Shown: positions 23,560 through 36,500 of the stretch, piece by piece | Position numbering within the stretch: the first letter of the stretch is position 1 | Layout of the letters: the number at the start of each line of letters is the position of its first letter | Source: Strigamia acuminata | Lineage: Eukaryota > Arthropoda > Chilopoda > Geophilomorpha > Linotaeniidae | Direction: 5' to 3' | DNA: 64,000 bases | NCBI GenBank assembly: GCA_949358305.1 | Contig: OX442314.1 | Coordinates: 45,330,581-45,394,580, forward strand | The notes under the pieces: generated by a model | Databases searched by the model: none | Seen by the model: only the letters and a program-made list of their open reading frames with translations | What the model was told of the DNA's origin: nothing | Made by a program: the position numbers and the translations under genes

Positions 23560-24985
23560 ATTCCCCCTCATTTTTCCACCATTTCTCGTTTTCTACCCCT
23601 TTGGTTTCCTTATTTGGTGTTTTCGGCTGCACGCATGGCCACACCTTGAAGGAGCCACCGACCCTTAAGAATGTTAGCTGCCCACGTAACAAAAGGCGCG
23701 TAGGTGACCTCATTATAAAATAGGACGGAAATTATTGCAAGTATTGTTTGTTGCATACAAACAGGTGATTGAATTCACACTCACCAATTGATGGACAGAT
23801 ACGGAGTTATGTAATCACTTTTCAAGCATCGGTTTAATGCGAGTTAGAGAGAAGATCGTTCGGCCGAAGATGTCATGCGATTAGTCAGCAGCGAAATAGG
23901 AAGTAATGACTACATGTTTTCAGCTCACCTCATCCGAAACGCGGAGCAGGACGCTCACCCGACTTGGACTGCACACAGAGATTTTTTCACCACCTGTCGT
24001 CCAAACTTGTCTCCCACGCACGCGCGCTGTGAGTTAACTCGCAGCGCTCGAAGTGGCAGGCGTGAGAATTAAATCTGACATTGTTTACAGTATTTTACAC
24101 ATAACAGTTAGATTTTTTTTATTTATTATTTAAATAATTGTGTATCCGTTGTTTTGTTGATGAAAAGAATTGTTTTTAATTGGTCGTTTTAGGGATAAAT
24201 ATTTTTTGTTTTATATATTTTTTTTTTTTATGAATTGAATTTTTAAATGTGTGGAAAATGTTTATTGTTTGTAGTTTGTGCTTGAAGTGATGATTTAAGC
24301 ACGTATGAAGCAATTTGTTTCATTAAATGGCAGAGTCCATTGGTTTTTGTTGTTATGCATTGAGGCCAAGGAGGTTTGATCATCCAAGGACGCGAATTTT
24401 TTCTGTTTTCAGTATATGGGCAGATGGAAATCAGATTGAATTAATTTTGTTTTCGCTTTTCAAACGTCTACTATTGGTCAATTATTTTATTTTAATTTTT
24501 TTTTTTTTTTATATTTGGAATTTCTCGAGTTCATTGTCAAATTGTTACGCGAGATTTGACTTCTTACTGAAAGTTGTCACGGTTTGGCAACCGTACAGCT
24601 GCAACATTTGGTTCCGAGATGGCGCTGCACTACCGTTGGACCACCATTACATCGATTTAAACCAGAAAATAATATTCCTTCCTGGTTGGCAACAGGTCGC
24701 CATTTAGCAAATGACACAAATAGTAAAGACAAGGGAAATTAAAGGTCATAGGAACGAAGATAAATGAAAAATTTCTCTTTTATCTTTGAAATAACCGTCA
24801 AAAAATTACAGAATATTTTTTTCTAAAAACTAAAGCAATAATTAAGTATAAGTAATTTTACATTTGAAAAAGGAAACCATTTTGAGCAATGCATTCTGGG
24901 ATTTTACGTCATCGATGCAATGATTTGTAAACAAACACACACCATGCTTCTCAATAACCCTGTGGAATGCCAAAATTGATCAAAA
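23560..24985. other. Intergenic, no supported gene
   Basis: A GC-richer patch at 23820-24070 contains a minus-strand donor-like sequence (GGATGAG|gtgagc, about 23928) and could be a first exon or promoter. The remainder is AT-rich. No domain or RNA gene is visible. Confidence 0.3.
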
Positions 24986-25584
24986 AGTTGTGGTGACCAC
25001 ACTAGGATGGGTCAGCCCAGAGATAGGGCTCCGTGACCCACTTTATCCTTATGGGAGAGTTGAGGGGGCTCCCCCCTCCCCCAGTGCATTGACATTTTGT
25101 CAATGGGCAAGCGTCTTCCCTGAGGGAGGGAGGAGGACTCTACTCATCAAGCATTGGATGACACTGGTCACCTGACGACTCTCTTTTGTGCAGAGGAATT
25201 TGCCTCAGCACTGAAAAAACAGAACCAACACAGAACCAACAGCGAACACACGTAAAAGTATAAACGTCCTAACGATCAAGCCTTAGCGAAACGCAAGGAG
25301 TGACCAAGGACTAAAGATACATTTTAAACACGAGTAACGTTACTCTGTGACAACTCCGCAGTAGTTAGCTGCGATACCAAACTAACACTTAACACTTGGC
25401 GAGATTTCCCATCACGTGGGAAAGAGTCAAACAAGTGTTAAACCGCCGCCATTAGAGAGTCGTGAAGAAATCGTCTCACGACCCTAATTGGCGAGTACGG
25501 TATAAGTCTCTGAGTGAGCGCCGGTACTGACGACCATCAGGCCAGGATTTAAGGCTCTTCGGAGCATTCCACTCGCGCGCCAGC
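24985..25584 (+). other. Structured leader of the orphan ORF
   Basis: Contains short inverted repeats such as gggtcagcccagagat...gggctccgtgaccc near 25010 and gtcgtga...tcacgac at 25459-25481. A gtgaccaagga sequence near 25300 resembles the repeats that flank the ORF. It could be a long terminal repeat or structured 5'UTR; no matching 3' copy is visible. Confidence 0.35.
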
Positions 25585-25644
25585 GTGAGCCAAGGACCAC
25601 GAAGGAAGAAGCAAGGACGCCGCTATTTATACCCAAAGAGTAAA

Positions 25645-27495
25645 ATGGTAGATAACACAGTCGCCATTAACTCCGGCTCTGACCAACCGAGAGGAGTCAG
25701 CAGTTTGAAACAGACCACCGCCGTTGCGCTTCGTTGGGTACAAAGCGCAACGATCACGAATGCATATTTGTCCGCATCTCGTGGTTTGGTCGCAGACGAA
25801 TTGCCGCCTGACCAGGATCCGCCGGCGCCAATATGGTCGCCTGTTCTCGAGGGCCAGTACCCGGGAACACTAGCAGAGCAGAACGTCTATTACCAGTGGA
25901 GAGATGCTCGGTCAGACGAGCTGAGAGACCACATAGTCACGAACTATCGTCAGCAGCTCATAGACACTGCCCCGGCAACAGTGGAAATCACGCTGTCGCG
26001 GGAGGGTATGACTGCTGCTGATATCCACCTGTGGTTTGAGCAGATAAGGCTCGGTAAAATCACGCCGCGTTGGCGGCCGCGAATGGGATTGATAACGTCC
26101 CAGGCCGTCATGTGGCAGCTGCACTACATCGGGATAATTGGTCCCAAGTACATGTATCCGAGAAAATCAAAGCGCTCTGCTTCGGCCAAGCAAGACCAGT
26201 CGGATACGAAGCGGCAGCGGCACGTCATAGTAACCGACGACGAGGCCGGTCCGTCCAGTCGGCCTGACATCGCCCATGATCCACCCCGGCACCATCAGCC
26301 GAGGGTTTTTGTCAATAGTCAGTACAAGAACTGTACTGAGGAGAGGAAAGAGTGGACGAGTTGTGCCAAAAGCAGAGTATCTCGCCCCAGCTCAAGCCGA
26401 CAACCGCTGACCCACCGCCAGCAGCGCAAACTAAAATGCAAAAAGCAGTATTTAGCGAGATGCAAAAGTCGTGGACAACCCATCCACACACAGGTTACCC
26501 AGAAAACAAAGCGGTCCAAACCAAACCGCTATTCTGAGAGTCGACCCGTGGCCCTCACCGCTAAGAAGAGAAATCGTCTACCACCCAGCGACCCGGCGAT
26601 GAAACACATGAAGCATTTGGGTTTTACCACAGACAGAACTGTGGTGCCACACGACGTGGTCAAGTGGCTGGAAGACTATATAAATTGCCGTCCTCGCCCA
26701 GAATCGGTACCAACAGCCATGACATTGCCGACCAGCCCACCCAGGCAAATACCGACATCGACGGTCGCGCAGACGGTTATTCCAACTAGTATGCCTGTCG
26801 CAACGGTCACAACTTCGGTGCGACCAGATTCGAGCGTTACGCCGAGTCTGGCGATGCATTACTCCGATCCCAATATGGTAGAAAGCATTGACCGGCAAGT
26901 CCACGTCAATGCCAGCCACCACGGCGAGAGTGTCATCAATCCACCCAGAAGGCACTGGGCGCTGTGGTCAAAACAGAGGGAACTAGAGGCTCGATGCGCG
27001 AGGGAGGCTGCTAACCCAACCGTAGCCGAACTCGCTGCCTTTTTGTTCGAAATGGAGGATCCACGAGCCTCCTCTGCTGCCCTACGAGGAATCGACCAGG
27101 CGCAGCGGCACCACATCAAGTGGGCGACAGCCCAAATGACGACGCATTCACGAGCTTTCGCCGCAAACCAGGAGAGGTTAACCCTCACAAACCGGAGCCG
27201 CCTTCAATTGACCCTGATAGAAGTGATGTCCCAGCTGTTGACGCCCGCTCTATTCGGCGAGGGGCGTCAGGCGATGGCTGCATGGTCAGTCGTCGACCGC
27301 GAGGGCGTGCAACTTCCGCGCGCGCTCCTCCCAGCCTGGAATGTGGTTTTACCGATGCCAACCATCACCCGGTACGAATTAACCCGAGATGTGGCAAACC
27401 AAAGATCGCTAAGCAGGACGCCAGCCTTGCCTGTCACCCGAAGAACCACGGAGCCACCCAAAACTCCACCAGAGCGGGATTCTACGTCAGCTTGA
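25645..27495 (+). CDS. Intronless orphan protein, 616 residues, possibly mobile-element derived
   Basis: Not recognised as a named family. The first in-frame ATG is at 25645; the frame is open from 25585 to TGA 27493-27495 and markedly GC-richer than its flanks. The protein is basic in the middle (QRKLKCKKQYLARCKSRG) and Pro/Thr-rich around residues 380-430. Near its end comes ALWSKQRELEARCAREAANP then TVAELAAFLFEMED. This loosely recalls the helical core-binding start of tyrosine recombinases, but no catalytic R-H-R-Y set follows. A 17-bp sequence, ccaaggaccacgaagga, is repeated exactly at 25590-25606 and 27497-27513, just outside each end, and the leader at 25000-25560 has inverted repeats. 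These features suggest a retroelement gag-like or domesticated gene. No reverse transcriptase is present. Function unknown. Confidence 0.55.
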   Translation: MVDNTVAINSGSDQPRGVSSLKQTTAVALRWVQSATITNAYLSASRGLVADELPPDQDPPAPIWSPVLEGQYPGTLAEQNVYYQWRDARSDELRDHIVTNYRQQLIDTAPATVEITLSREGMTAADIHLWFEQIRLGKITPRWRPRMGLITSQAVMWQLHYIGIIGPKYMYPRKSKRSASAKQDQSDTKRQRHVIVTDDEAGPSSRPDIAHDPPRHHQPRVFVNSQYKNCTEERKEWTSCAKSRVSRPSSSRQPLTHRQQRKLKCKKQYLARCKSRGQPIHTQVTQKTKRSKPNRYSESRPVALTAKKRNRLPPSDPAMKHMKHLGFTTDRTVVPHDVVKWLEDYINCRPRPESVPTAMTLPTSPPRQIPTSTVAQTVIPTSMPVATVTTSVRPDSSVTPSLAMHYSDPNMVESIDRQVHVNASHHGESVINPPRRHWALWSKQRELEARCAREAANPTVAELAAFLFEMEDPRASSAALRGIDQAQRHHIKWATAQMTTHSRAFAANQERLTLTNRSRLQLTLIEVMSQLLTPALFGEGRQAMAAWSVVDREGVQLPRALLPAWNVVLPMPTITRYELTRDVANQRSLSRTPALPVTRRTTEPPKTPPERDSTSA

Positions 27496-27630
27496 ACCAA
27501 GGACCACGAAGGAAAGAGCAAATACGCCACAAACGACCGCCCCTGGACACTGATCAGTTTACATTACATTGTATTTTTTATCGAGTAGAATAAATAGCTC
27601 TTTATTATTTTACATACTTGTGTGAATTCA

Positions 27631-27807
27631 TTCTTTGGTACGGTTGTTTGAAATAACAAGTGTGCCACCTAGTGACAGTATTAATAAATTCTGGATTATT
27701 ATAATTGCGGAAAATATTTATATTCTTTGGTACGGTTGTTTGAAATAACAAGTGTGCCACCTAGTGACAGTATTAATAAATTCTGGATTATTATAATTGC
27801 GGAAAAT
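27631..27807. repeat. 92-bp tandem duplication
   Basis: Almost two exact copies starting ttctttggtacggttgtttg at 27631 and 27723. It lies just downstream of the orphan ORF and could be part of its 3' end. Confidence 0.9.
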
Positions 27808-28573
27808 TGTTCAGTTGGAAGTTTGACAATACTTTTGAAAAATATCTTCTAAGTTTGACAGAAAAAAAAACATTCTGTAACCTTTTATTTCAAAGAGATT
27901 AGAAAAATTTTTTATTTTTCCTTTAACCTTTAACTAACAGACGAAACCTACTGTTGCGTCATCTTGTGTTAAAAATCGAAGCAAGAAATGCAAATATCAA
28001 CGCTTTCAACAATTGATTTGATGTAATCCTCGATGTAAACCCTAGAACAAGATTCCTGAATAATTGTCACCATTTTTGTGTCTTGATTCCTCGAAAAACA
28101 GTGACTAGTTCCCGCCGAGACTCAAAACCTTTTAAATCAAATTGCAGAAAAATTAGAAATTCATCTAAAAATAAAAAATTTGAAGTGAATTAAATATCAG
28201 CGAAGAAAATGCAACAATATATTTCTATTTAGTATTTTCAATTTCGGAATGTTAACAAAACCGCACGAAATTATGTGGGAAAACACCAGAATAGCGACGC
28301 TGAAAAGACCGTCGTTCGTGAATTTCCCCTCATAATAGCGACACAACGTAAGAAAGAAAAATTAAAAAGAATTAATAATTTTTAAAAGAAATTTAAGTAT
28401 TTTTCTATGGTCATTTTCTTGTAATCTCGCATTTTAACCACAAAAACTCGTCAAAAATGAACATATTTGGGTTTAAATAGAATAAAAAATCACAATTTCC
28501 TGACAAAATAAAATAAAAAGGCAAATTAACTTCAATAATCCATATATTTCTTCTAGCTTTTCAAATACAACTC
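27808..28573. other. AT-rich intergenic region between orphan ORF and RpS26
   Basis: No coding potential seen. The part near 28200-28570 includes the probable 3'UTR of RpS26 on the minus strand. Nothing else is recognisable. Confidence 0.4.
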
Positions 28574-29236
28574 TTATTTAATATTAGCACGCGGGACTCC
28601 GGCGGGCGTATTTCGCATTTGATTATCCTAAAAAACAAAAAAAAATAAATACAAATTTTAAAAAATAAATTCAGAATAATTTAAAATTGCTTACACCCAC
28701 TCCTCGTGGAAAACGAGGCGGTGGAGTTCGATCCTTACGGTCCTCTTTCGACCTATTTCGTACGACCTTTGAGTGAATCGCGCACGACACACAGTAATGC
28801 AGTTTCGCGTACAACTTCGGCAGAGCGTAAGCTAAAATCACAGAATTAAATATAAATTATTTTTGTTAGAAAACATTGAAATTCGACTCGATACTTTCGT
28901 AAACACTGGCGTCGGTGATGTCCCTCACTGCGGCAGCTTCCACGATGTTTCGAATGACGAACTTCTTAATCGCCTTGTCCTTAGGAACACACCGGGCACA
29001 GTTAGTGCAACGGACGGGCTTCACGTGGCCTCTGCCGTGCTTGCTTCGTCCATTATTACGTCGTTTACTCGTCTGAAAGAACACGCCAACGAGAGTTTCT
29101 CGTTACTGTCAATTCCAAATACCGCTATTTCAAATAATTGTAAATAAAACAAATTTCATTATTTTTTTTCGGGTAAATCGTAATTATAAATGTATAATTT
29201 CTATCGTTGCGGGATAAATTCGAATTACATTACCAT
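28574..29236 (-). CDS. RpS26: 40S ribosomal protein S26 (eS26)
   Basis: Exons 29236-29234 (ATG alone), 29072-28895, 28831-28695 and 28627-28574 give 123 residues; introns are 161, 63 and 67 bp, all GT-AG. The protein is colinear with eS26, a small-subunit protein at the mRNA exit channel: [19 protein letters not shown], the Cys pair [27 protein letters not shown], then [19 protein letters not shown] and [17 protein letters not shown]. The two Cys-x2-Cys pairs that bind zinc are intact. The C-terminus ([20 protein letters not shown]) differs from vertebrate S26, as expected for this variable end. ATG ending the first exon is a common ribosomal-protein arrangement. It looks functional, with intact splice sites, so it is not a processed pseudogene. 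Confidence 0.96.
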
Positions 29237-30576
29237 ATTTGCTGCGATAAATATTCGGGATTGACTTCGCTCGTTCACGAATGCGCGGAATGATATGTTG
29301 TACGATGATGTGACGTTTGGCGACAATACGGCTCTCCCGTCATGCAATTGTCTCGTTAATAATATATTTTTTTTCGGTTTAAATCAAGATTTGATTGATT
29401 CCACAACCACACAAAGAGATTCCTTTTATTCTCGTTGCTCAGTGAGCAAATAACGGCAGGTGTCCTCATGTAAACAGAAAAAAAAGTCCCAATAACTTGT
29501 TCGTTTTATGAAAAGAGGGCGCTGATTACCTTTTAAGCGGTCATATTCGTTGCTAAGACACCATGTGTTGCTAAGGCAAACTTATTTGTTGTTGTTTTGT
29601 AACTCAACTCTAACTTCTCAAACTCCCTTCATATTTATCCCCCCATTTTCCACTTCTTCGAATTAAAGTCGCCTTCGATTCCAGGTTGCAGCAAAATTTT
29701 ACTATACTTCCAGATCTCGCTTGTCTCGTAATCTCGTCTCCGAAATCTGGGTTTTTTTTTAGTCTCAAGATCTCGGTCTCGGCAAAACGAAATTTCATCA
29801 TTACGAGATATAATAAAAATCGTACAATTCACGCCACGAGTCGTAACGTGATTTATACGTTTTTTATTGTTTCTCGTCTTGGTTTAGATCTTTAACGTTC
29901 ATTTCACGTTTCTTTGCGCTATAAAAGCAAGTTGTAAAATCTTTTTACCCTAAAAAATGTCGGTTTCTTTCAAAAGCCCGCCTGATAGCTAAAGCTGCTA
30001 TTTGTGTCTCGCACAAATAATATTCATTTTTTGGACCAAAAATTAATTTTTTTGGACTTGAAAACAGCCGAGATTCTGGAAGTATATCCTCAATTATACC
30101 ATTCAAAGAAATTCACAAAAAAATTACCGAGTCATGCAATTTAGGTATTCAAACTGTACAAATACAATAAAATAAAAAATGACAACAAAAACAGCATCCC
30201 AGAATAAATCTAAAAAAAAAATACAGTTTAGCATCTCTAAAAAACGAGATGTATCTTACAATCAAAGTCGTCTTCTACTTCCTCATCGTTCACTTTACTT
30301 TACTTTACTTCCAAGTGTGAACCCACCTTCACAATCGACGAAACCCCGCAAAAATAACGCACCAAACCGCCATTCTAAAACACAGCCCTTAAAAGTTATA
30401 CAATTCTCAATTTTATTACAAATTACAATAAAGTGAAATGAACACAAGCTGAAACTCCAGCGCAAACATAAAATCACGATAGATAAAACAAAAAAAAATA
30501 AAAAATTTAAAATCATGGAGGTAGAACCGAGGTCAGAACAATAATAAATTACATACAAATCAAAAAACAAAAAAAA
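29237..30576. other. RpS26 promoter side and intergenic AT-rich sequence
   Basis: 29237-29345 is the likely RpS26 5'UTR and promoter, CpG-containing. 29600-29880 has scattered short inverted ctcgtaatctcg/cgagat motifs. 30180-30576 is the probable 3'UTR of the large zinc-finger gene. No gene is supported. Confidence 0.4.
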
Positions 30577-33500
30577 TCAAACATCCGCACACCTGTGCAC
30601 AACCACGGTCGGCTCAATATTAACCATGCAATACAAATCGTCCAAACTCAAACTAACCCTATTCTTATCCCTCTTCGCCTTCTTCGCCGAACACCCAAAC
30701 TCCTCCTGATAATTCATCGGCAACAACTTCACCAAATCCGATATAATCTGATGCTGCATCTGCTCGACGCCCGGCAAATTCTTACTCAACGTCTCCTGCA
30801 ACACATTCGCCGTCTGCAACCGACAACTCGACGACTTCTTCGCCTTAACCCTCAACTTCGGCGCCGACACCACCTGCGACATCCCGCGCAGCGACTTCCT
30901 CGCCACCTGCTTCCGCGGCACCTCCACCGCAACCTTCTCTACCACCTCTTTCTCTTTCCCCGTCACCCACACCCTGATATTCCTAATCAACTCCTCCTTC
31001 TCCTGGTCGTCGTACTCCGGATTCTTCACGCTCTCCAACACAAGTCCCGGATGATGCACTTCCGCATGCTTCCTCAACTCGTACTCGAACGGGTACATTT
31101 TCCCGCACTTCTGGCACGCGAACCTCTGCAAATGCCTGAACAAATGCTGCCGCACCATGTCGTACTTATCCGACTCGTATTTACACTGCGCGCACCCGTA
31201 CATCTTCGTCCGCGGCTCCGCTTCCTCCGCCTTTTCCTTTTCCTCCTCCGCCAGCACTCCGTCCGTGATCTCCTTCGATATGATGCCCTCCTCGCCCGTC
31301 GGCGTCTTGTACTTCAACTCCAAGTGTCCGTGGAACATCTTCCAATGCTTCACCATCTGCTCGATCGAGTCGCACGGGTCGTAGCAGTACGAGCACCACA
31401 AAACGTGCCCGCCCGACGCGGACGGGGCTTTCGGCTTCAGCGCAGGCAGCGCCGCGCTCTTCCGCACGGCAATCCGAAACTTGACGCACTTCTCCGCGTG
31501 CTCCGTCGCGTGGTGGTTCCACAGCGCGCTCATCTGCGTCACGGCAAACCCGCAGTACCCGCACCGCAAAATACTCTCCCCGGACGGCTCCCAGTCGACC
31601 GCCAACTTGCGCAGCCGCACTTCGCTCCCCGCGTGCGACTCGTGGCAATGTTTCCTCAACAACTTCAAACTGTCCGACGCCAAGTCGCAGTAAATGCACT
31701 TCAGCAGCGAACTCCGGTTGCCGGCGCCCGCTTTCTCCTCCCCGGACAGTTTCCCCTCCCCGGACGCTTTCCCCGGCTTGTGGGCCTCCTTCAAATGACT
31801 CTCCAACTCCTCGACCGCCTGGAAACTCGACTGACACTCGTTGCACTCGAAAACCTGCTCCGATAACGTCGCCTGCACCTCCACGGGTACCGGATCGCCC
31901 TGCGTCGCCTCCTCGCGACCCCCAACCTCCTGATTGGCACTCGACGAGTGTCCGCGCCTCAAAATTGGCTTAATCTCCGGGTTGCTAGGCAGCGGGGTCT
32001 CGATGACCTTCGGTTCGAGCTCCGGATGCACTTTCTTGCAGTGGTAGAGAATGTCGAACTTCTCGATGCCGGTGCGCTTGCAGTGGCCGCACTGGAAGGG
32101 TTTCTCCACGTAGTGGCGCATTAGGTGCCTGGAGATCATCTTTGGTAGGCTGTGGCTGTAGGAGCAGTAGGGGCAGCTGTGTTGGCGGAGCGGGGCGCGA
32201 GGTGGCGGGGCGGGCGGGGCCGAGGAGGAGGGTTCTTGGGGGTTTGTGGGGGTTTGTGGGGGCTGGAAGGCGTCGTTTTTGCGGTCGTAGATGGCCACGA
32301 CGAGGACTTTTTTGCCGGCGTGGATGCTGAGGCAGTGGCGGCGCACTTGGTACTGGGAGCTTCCCGTCATGGCGCAGTATCCGCAGCGGAAGCGGGCCTG
32401 GCGAAGATGGGCCATGAGGTGGACTTTGAGGCCCTTGAGTTGGTCGCAGGTGAAGTTGCAGCCGTCGTGTCGGCAGGCGTAGACGCGCAGGTCGGAGCCG
32501 GACTCGGAGGTGATGGTTTTGGCCGATTCCTCCGCCATTTTCGTGACGGCTAGCTGCGCGGCCGATTTCATCGCTGTGGCGGATCCTGAGAGAAAAAGAA
32601 AGTGGGGGATTAATTTACATTTCAAATTCGTTTGGTTTCGCTGTCGTGCGACACTTCGTGAATGCTGCAGCAAATAAATGTCACAAATGCTTAAATTGAC
32701 CAAATAAATGTCCAAATTGACCAATAAATGTCCAAATTGACCAAATAAATGTCCAAATTGGCCAAATAAATGTCCAAATTGGCCAAATAAATGTCCAAAT
32801 TGACCAATAAATGTCCAAATTGGCCAAATAAATGTCCAAATTGGCCAAATAAATGTCCAAATTGGCCAAATAAATGTCCAAATTGACCAATAAATGTCCA
32901 AATTGGCCAAATAAATGTCCAAATTGACCAATAAATGTCCAAATTGACCAAATAAATGTCCAAATTGGCCAAATAAATGTCCAAATTGGCCAAATAAATG
33001 TCCAAATTGACCAATAAATGTCCAAATTGGCCAAATAAATGTCCAAATTGACCAATAAATGTCCAAATTGGCCAAATAAATGTCCAAATTGACCAATAAA
33101 TGTCCAAATTGACCAAATAAATGTCCAAATTGACCAAATAAATGTCCAAATTGACCAAATAAATGTCCAAATTGACCAAATAAATGTCCAAATTGGCCAA
33201 ATAAATGTCCAAATTGGCCAAATAAATGTCCAAATTGACCAATAAATGTCCAAATTGGCCAAATAAATGTCCAAATTGGCCAAATAAATGTCCAAATTGG
33301 CCAAATAAATGTCCAAATTGACCAATAAATGTCCAAATTGGCCAAATAAATGTCCAAATTGACCAATAAATGTCCAAATTGACCAAATAAATGTCCAAAT
33401 TGGCCAAATAAATGTCCAAATTGGCCAAATAAATGTCCAAATTGACCAATAAATGTCCAAATTGGCCAAATAAATGTCCAAATTGACCAATAAATGTCCA

Positions 33501-36500
33501 AATTGGCCAAATAAATGTCCAAATTGACCAATAAATGTCCAAATTGACCAAATAAATGTCCAAATTGACCAAATAAATGTCCAAATTGACCAAATAAATG
33601 TCCAAATTGACCAAATAAATGTCCAAATTGGCCAAATAAATGTCCAAATTGGCCAAATAAATGTCCAAATTGGCCAAATAAATGTCCAAATTGGCCAAAT
33701 AAATGTCCAAATTGACCAAATAAATGTCCAAATTGGCCAAATAAATGTCCAAATTGGCCAAATAAATGTCCAAATTGGCCAAATAAATGTCCAAATTGAC
33801 CAATAAATGTCCAAATTGACCAAATAAATGTCCAAATTGGCCAAATAAATGTCCAAATTGAGCAAATAAATGTACAAATTGACCAAATAAATGTACAAAT
33901 TAAAAAAAAAAAAATCTACATCTAATTAACAGAACACCGGCACTAAATCAACCAAGTCAAATCACTAGTGCCCGCACGACTCAAAAACCCCAACCCCCCA
34001 ACCACCACCACCATACCTGGCGCCGCATTCTTCTTCTTATCCTTCCACTCCATCCTCTGCTGATGCAACAACTCGTCCACAAACCTCTCCGGCTCCAAAT
34101 TCGGCTGCCTCTGACAAACAAACTCGCTCTCCGCATGAAACAAATTATGATGATTCCGAATCTGCTGCTTCTCGCTGAACCTCAGCAAACAATACGTGCA
34201 CTGGAATGGCTTAAACTTCAAATGCCGGAAAATATGCTTCCGCAAATCCGTCGTCCCCTCGCACTGATAACAGCACTGCGTACAATAATACCGAAAATGT
34301 CTCTGCGCCGCCTCCCCGTCCTCCTCCTCCTTCTCCTTCTCGCCAACAACCACCGCCGCCCCGACCTCCATCTTCTCCTCCACCGCCTCCACCTCCTCCC
34401 TCGGACTCTTCCCCCTCTGCACCCCCCTCGGCACCGACCCCCACGCCCGCACTTGCCCGTCCAACTGTTCCTTCACCCAAATCTCCGTCTCCGGCACCTC
34501 GTTCTTCCGCAAACTCGTCTCCGACCCCTGGTGCGTCTTCGCCGAGTGATGCTTCGCCTCCTTCTCCGACACGAACAGCGAATTGCACCGCAAACACTGC
34601 ACCCTCCGATACTGCAACTCCCGATAAATGTGTATCCGCATGTCCCCCCTGAACTTCGTCCGATACTCGTGGCAAACCGGACACACGAACATCATCTTCT
34701 CCACGCTCGGCGCGGGCGAAACCACTTCCGCCGCCGCCTCCTCGCTCTTCTCGTCGATAACCAAATTCGGCAACGAAACGTCCACATCGTCCACTTCTTC
34801 GTCCTTGGACGAGCCCCCGTCCCCTTTCGCCTCGCCCCCACACTCCGAGGCCGCGGCTGCGGCTGCTGCGGCGGCCGACAGCGACGCCCGCCTCGTCACC
34901 GCCATCGACGGCTTCGCAACATGCGCGACCGGCGCGCTGTTCCTCGGCGCGCCGCCCGCAGCCGCCTCCTTCGGCGCGGAAATGTAGAGATTATCCGGGT
35001 CGTAGTCCTTGGCCTTGACGATCAAGGGCATGATCTTCACCTCGCTGTCCGGATGGCGAGACACGAAATGTAGACGGACGCTTTCAAAGGCGTTGCTCAC
35101 GCACGAGCAGATCCCGCACTTGAACTCGCTCCGCACCCCGTGCGACGTCTGCAAATGGTTCTTGATGATGCTCTTCGTGGGCCCCGGGTGCGTGCAGATG
35201 GCGCAGCACCACACGTTGCTCGGGTCGCCCTCGCCCTTGGCCGCCCTCGGCCCGTTCTCGGCCGTCAGCGGCACCAGCAGCCGCGCGTCCTTCTTCCGCG
35301 GCGACTTCGCCTCCGCCTCCGCCTGCTCCTCCTCCACGCTCTCGCGCACCGTCAGCACGGGCAGGAAGCGGTTCTCGTGCGTCGTGCTCAGGTGCGTCTC
35401 CACCTGGTGGCGCCTGTAGCTCACGTACGCGCACTGGCTGCACTTGTACAGCCGCGCGCCGTGCAGCCGGAAGTGGATGAGCAGCCGGTCCAGCGAGCTG
35501 GTCTTGTCCCCGCAGTGCGGGCACGGGAACACGCTCACGTCCGGGTGCAGCGTCGTCACGTGGCACTTGTACATCGTGTTGTCCAGCGCGAGGTAGTCGC
35601 AGCCCTGCACGGCGCACCTGTACAGCGAAGTGTTCGCCACCAACTGCGGCACGATCTTCTCCTCTTCGCCGTTCTTCTCCGCCGCCTTCCTCTCCTTCTT
35701 CCGCGGCGACCGCGCCGCCTTTCCCTCCTCGCGCGGCTCGTCCAGCTCCATCTGGCGGCGGTGCAGCTGCAGGTGGCGCAGCATGTTGCTGCGCACCTTG
35801 GTGAAGTATCCGCACGCGGCGCAGAACACCTCGCGCGGGAAAATGCTCTGGGTGGGCAGCCGTTCGATGTCCTCCACGCCGAACGTCGTTCCCTTGCGCG
35901 TCACCATCGTCCGCTTCTCCGCGGTCGGTTTGGACGGCGTCGCGGGCGTGTGCTCGCGGACCGTGTATTCGCCCGTCTGGGGGTCCGCGCTGGGGTCGCG
36001 GAGCTCGCTTTTGGTCTGCTCGGGCGCGACGCCGTGCTGGAGTTTGAGGTGGTTCTGCACGATGTCGAGGCTGGGCCCGCGGAAGGGGCAGCGGGCGCAG
36101 ATGAAGCGTTTGGCGCCGTGCTGGGTGACCAAGTGGTCCATGAAGAGGGTCATGGTTTTGCTTTGGCGTTGGCAGTGCGGGCAGGTCGAGGTTGTTTGGA
36201 GGCAGGCGGAGAGACAGGTGGCCATGTGCTCGCGGAGGAGTTCGGGGGTCGGGGAGGAGAAGGAGCAGGGCGGGTAGCCGCACTGGAAGAGGTCGTGGCC
36301 GGTTTTTAGGTCGGGTGCGTCTTTGGGGTTGTTGTCCGACGAGTCTTCGTTGGTTTTGGCCGCGTTTGGACGAGGCTGGGGTGATTTTGTGGCGGTTTTA
36401 GTCGGAGGTTGCTCGGTGGATACCTGCGGGTTTAGATTGATTGGAGTTTAATTGGTTTTTTTTTTTAATTTTTTTAATTACCGATTTGGAGTCGGGAGAG

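Noticed and set aside
32586-33898. WTFIWPI / LDIYLAN repeat proteins joined to the zinc-finger frame
   Set aside because: They lie between a clear donor (34017) and acceptor (32585) with matching phase, so they are intron.
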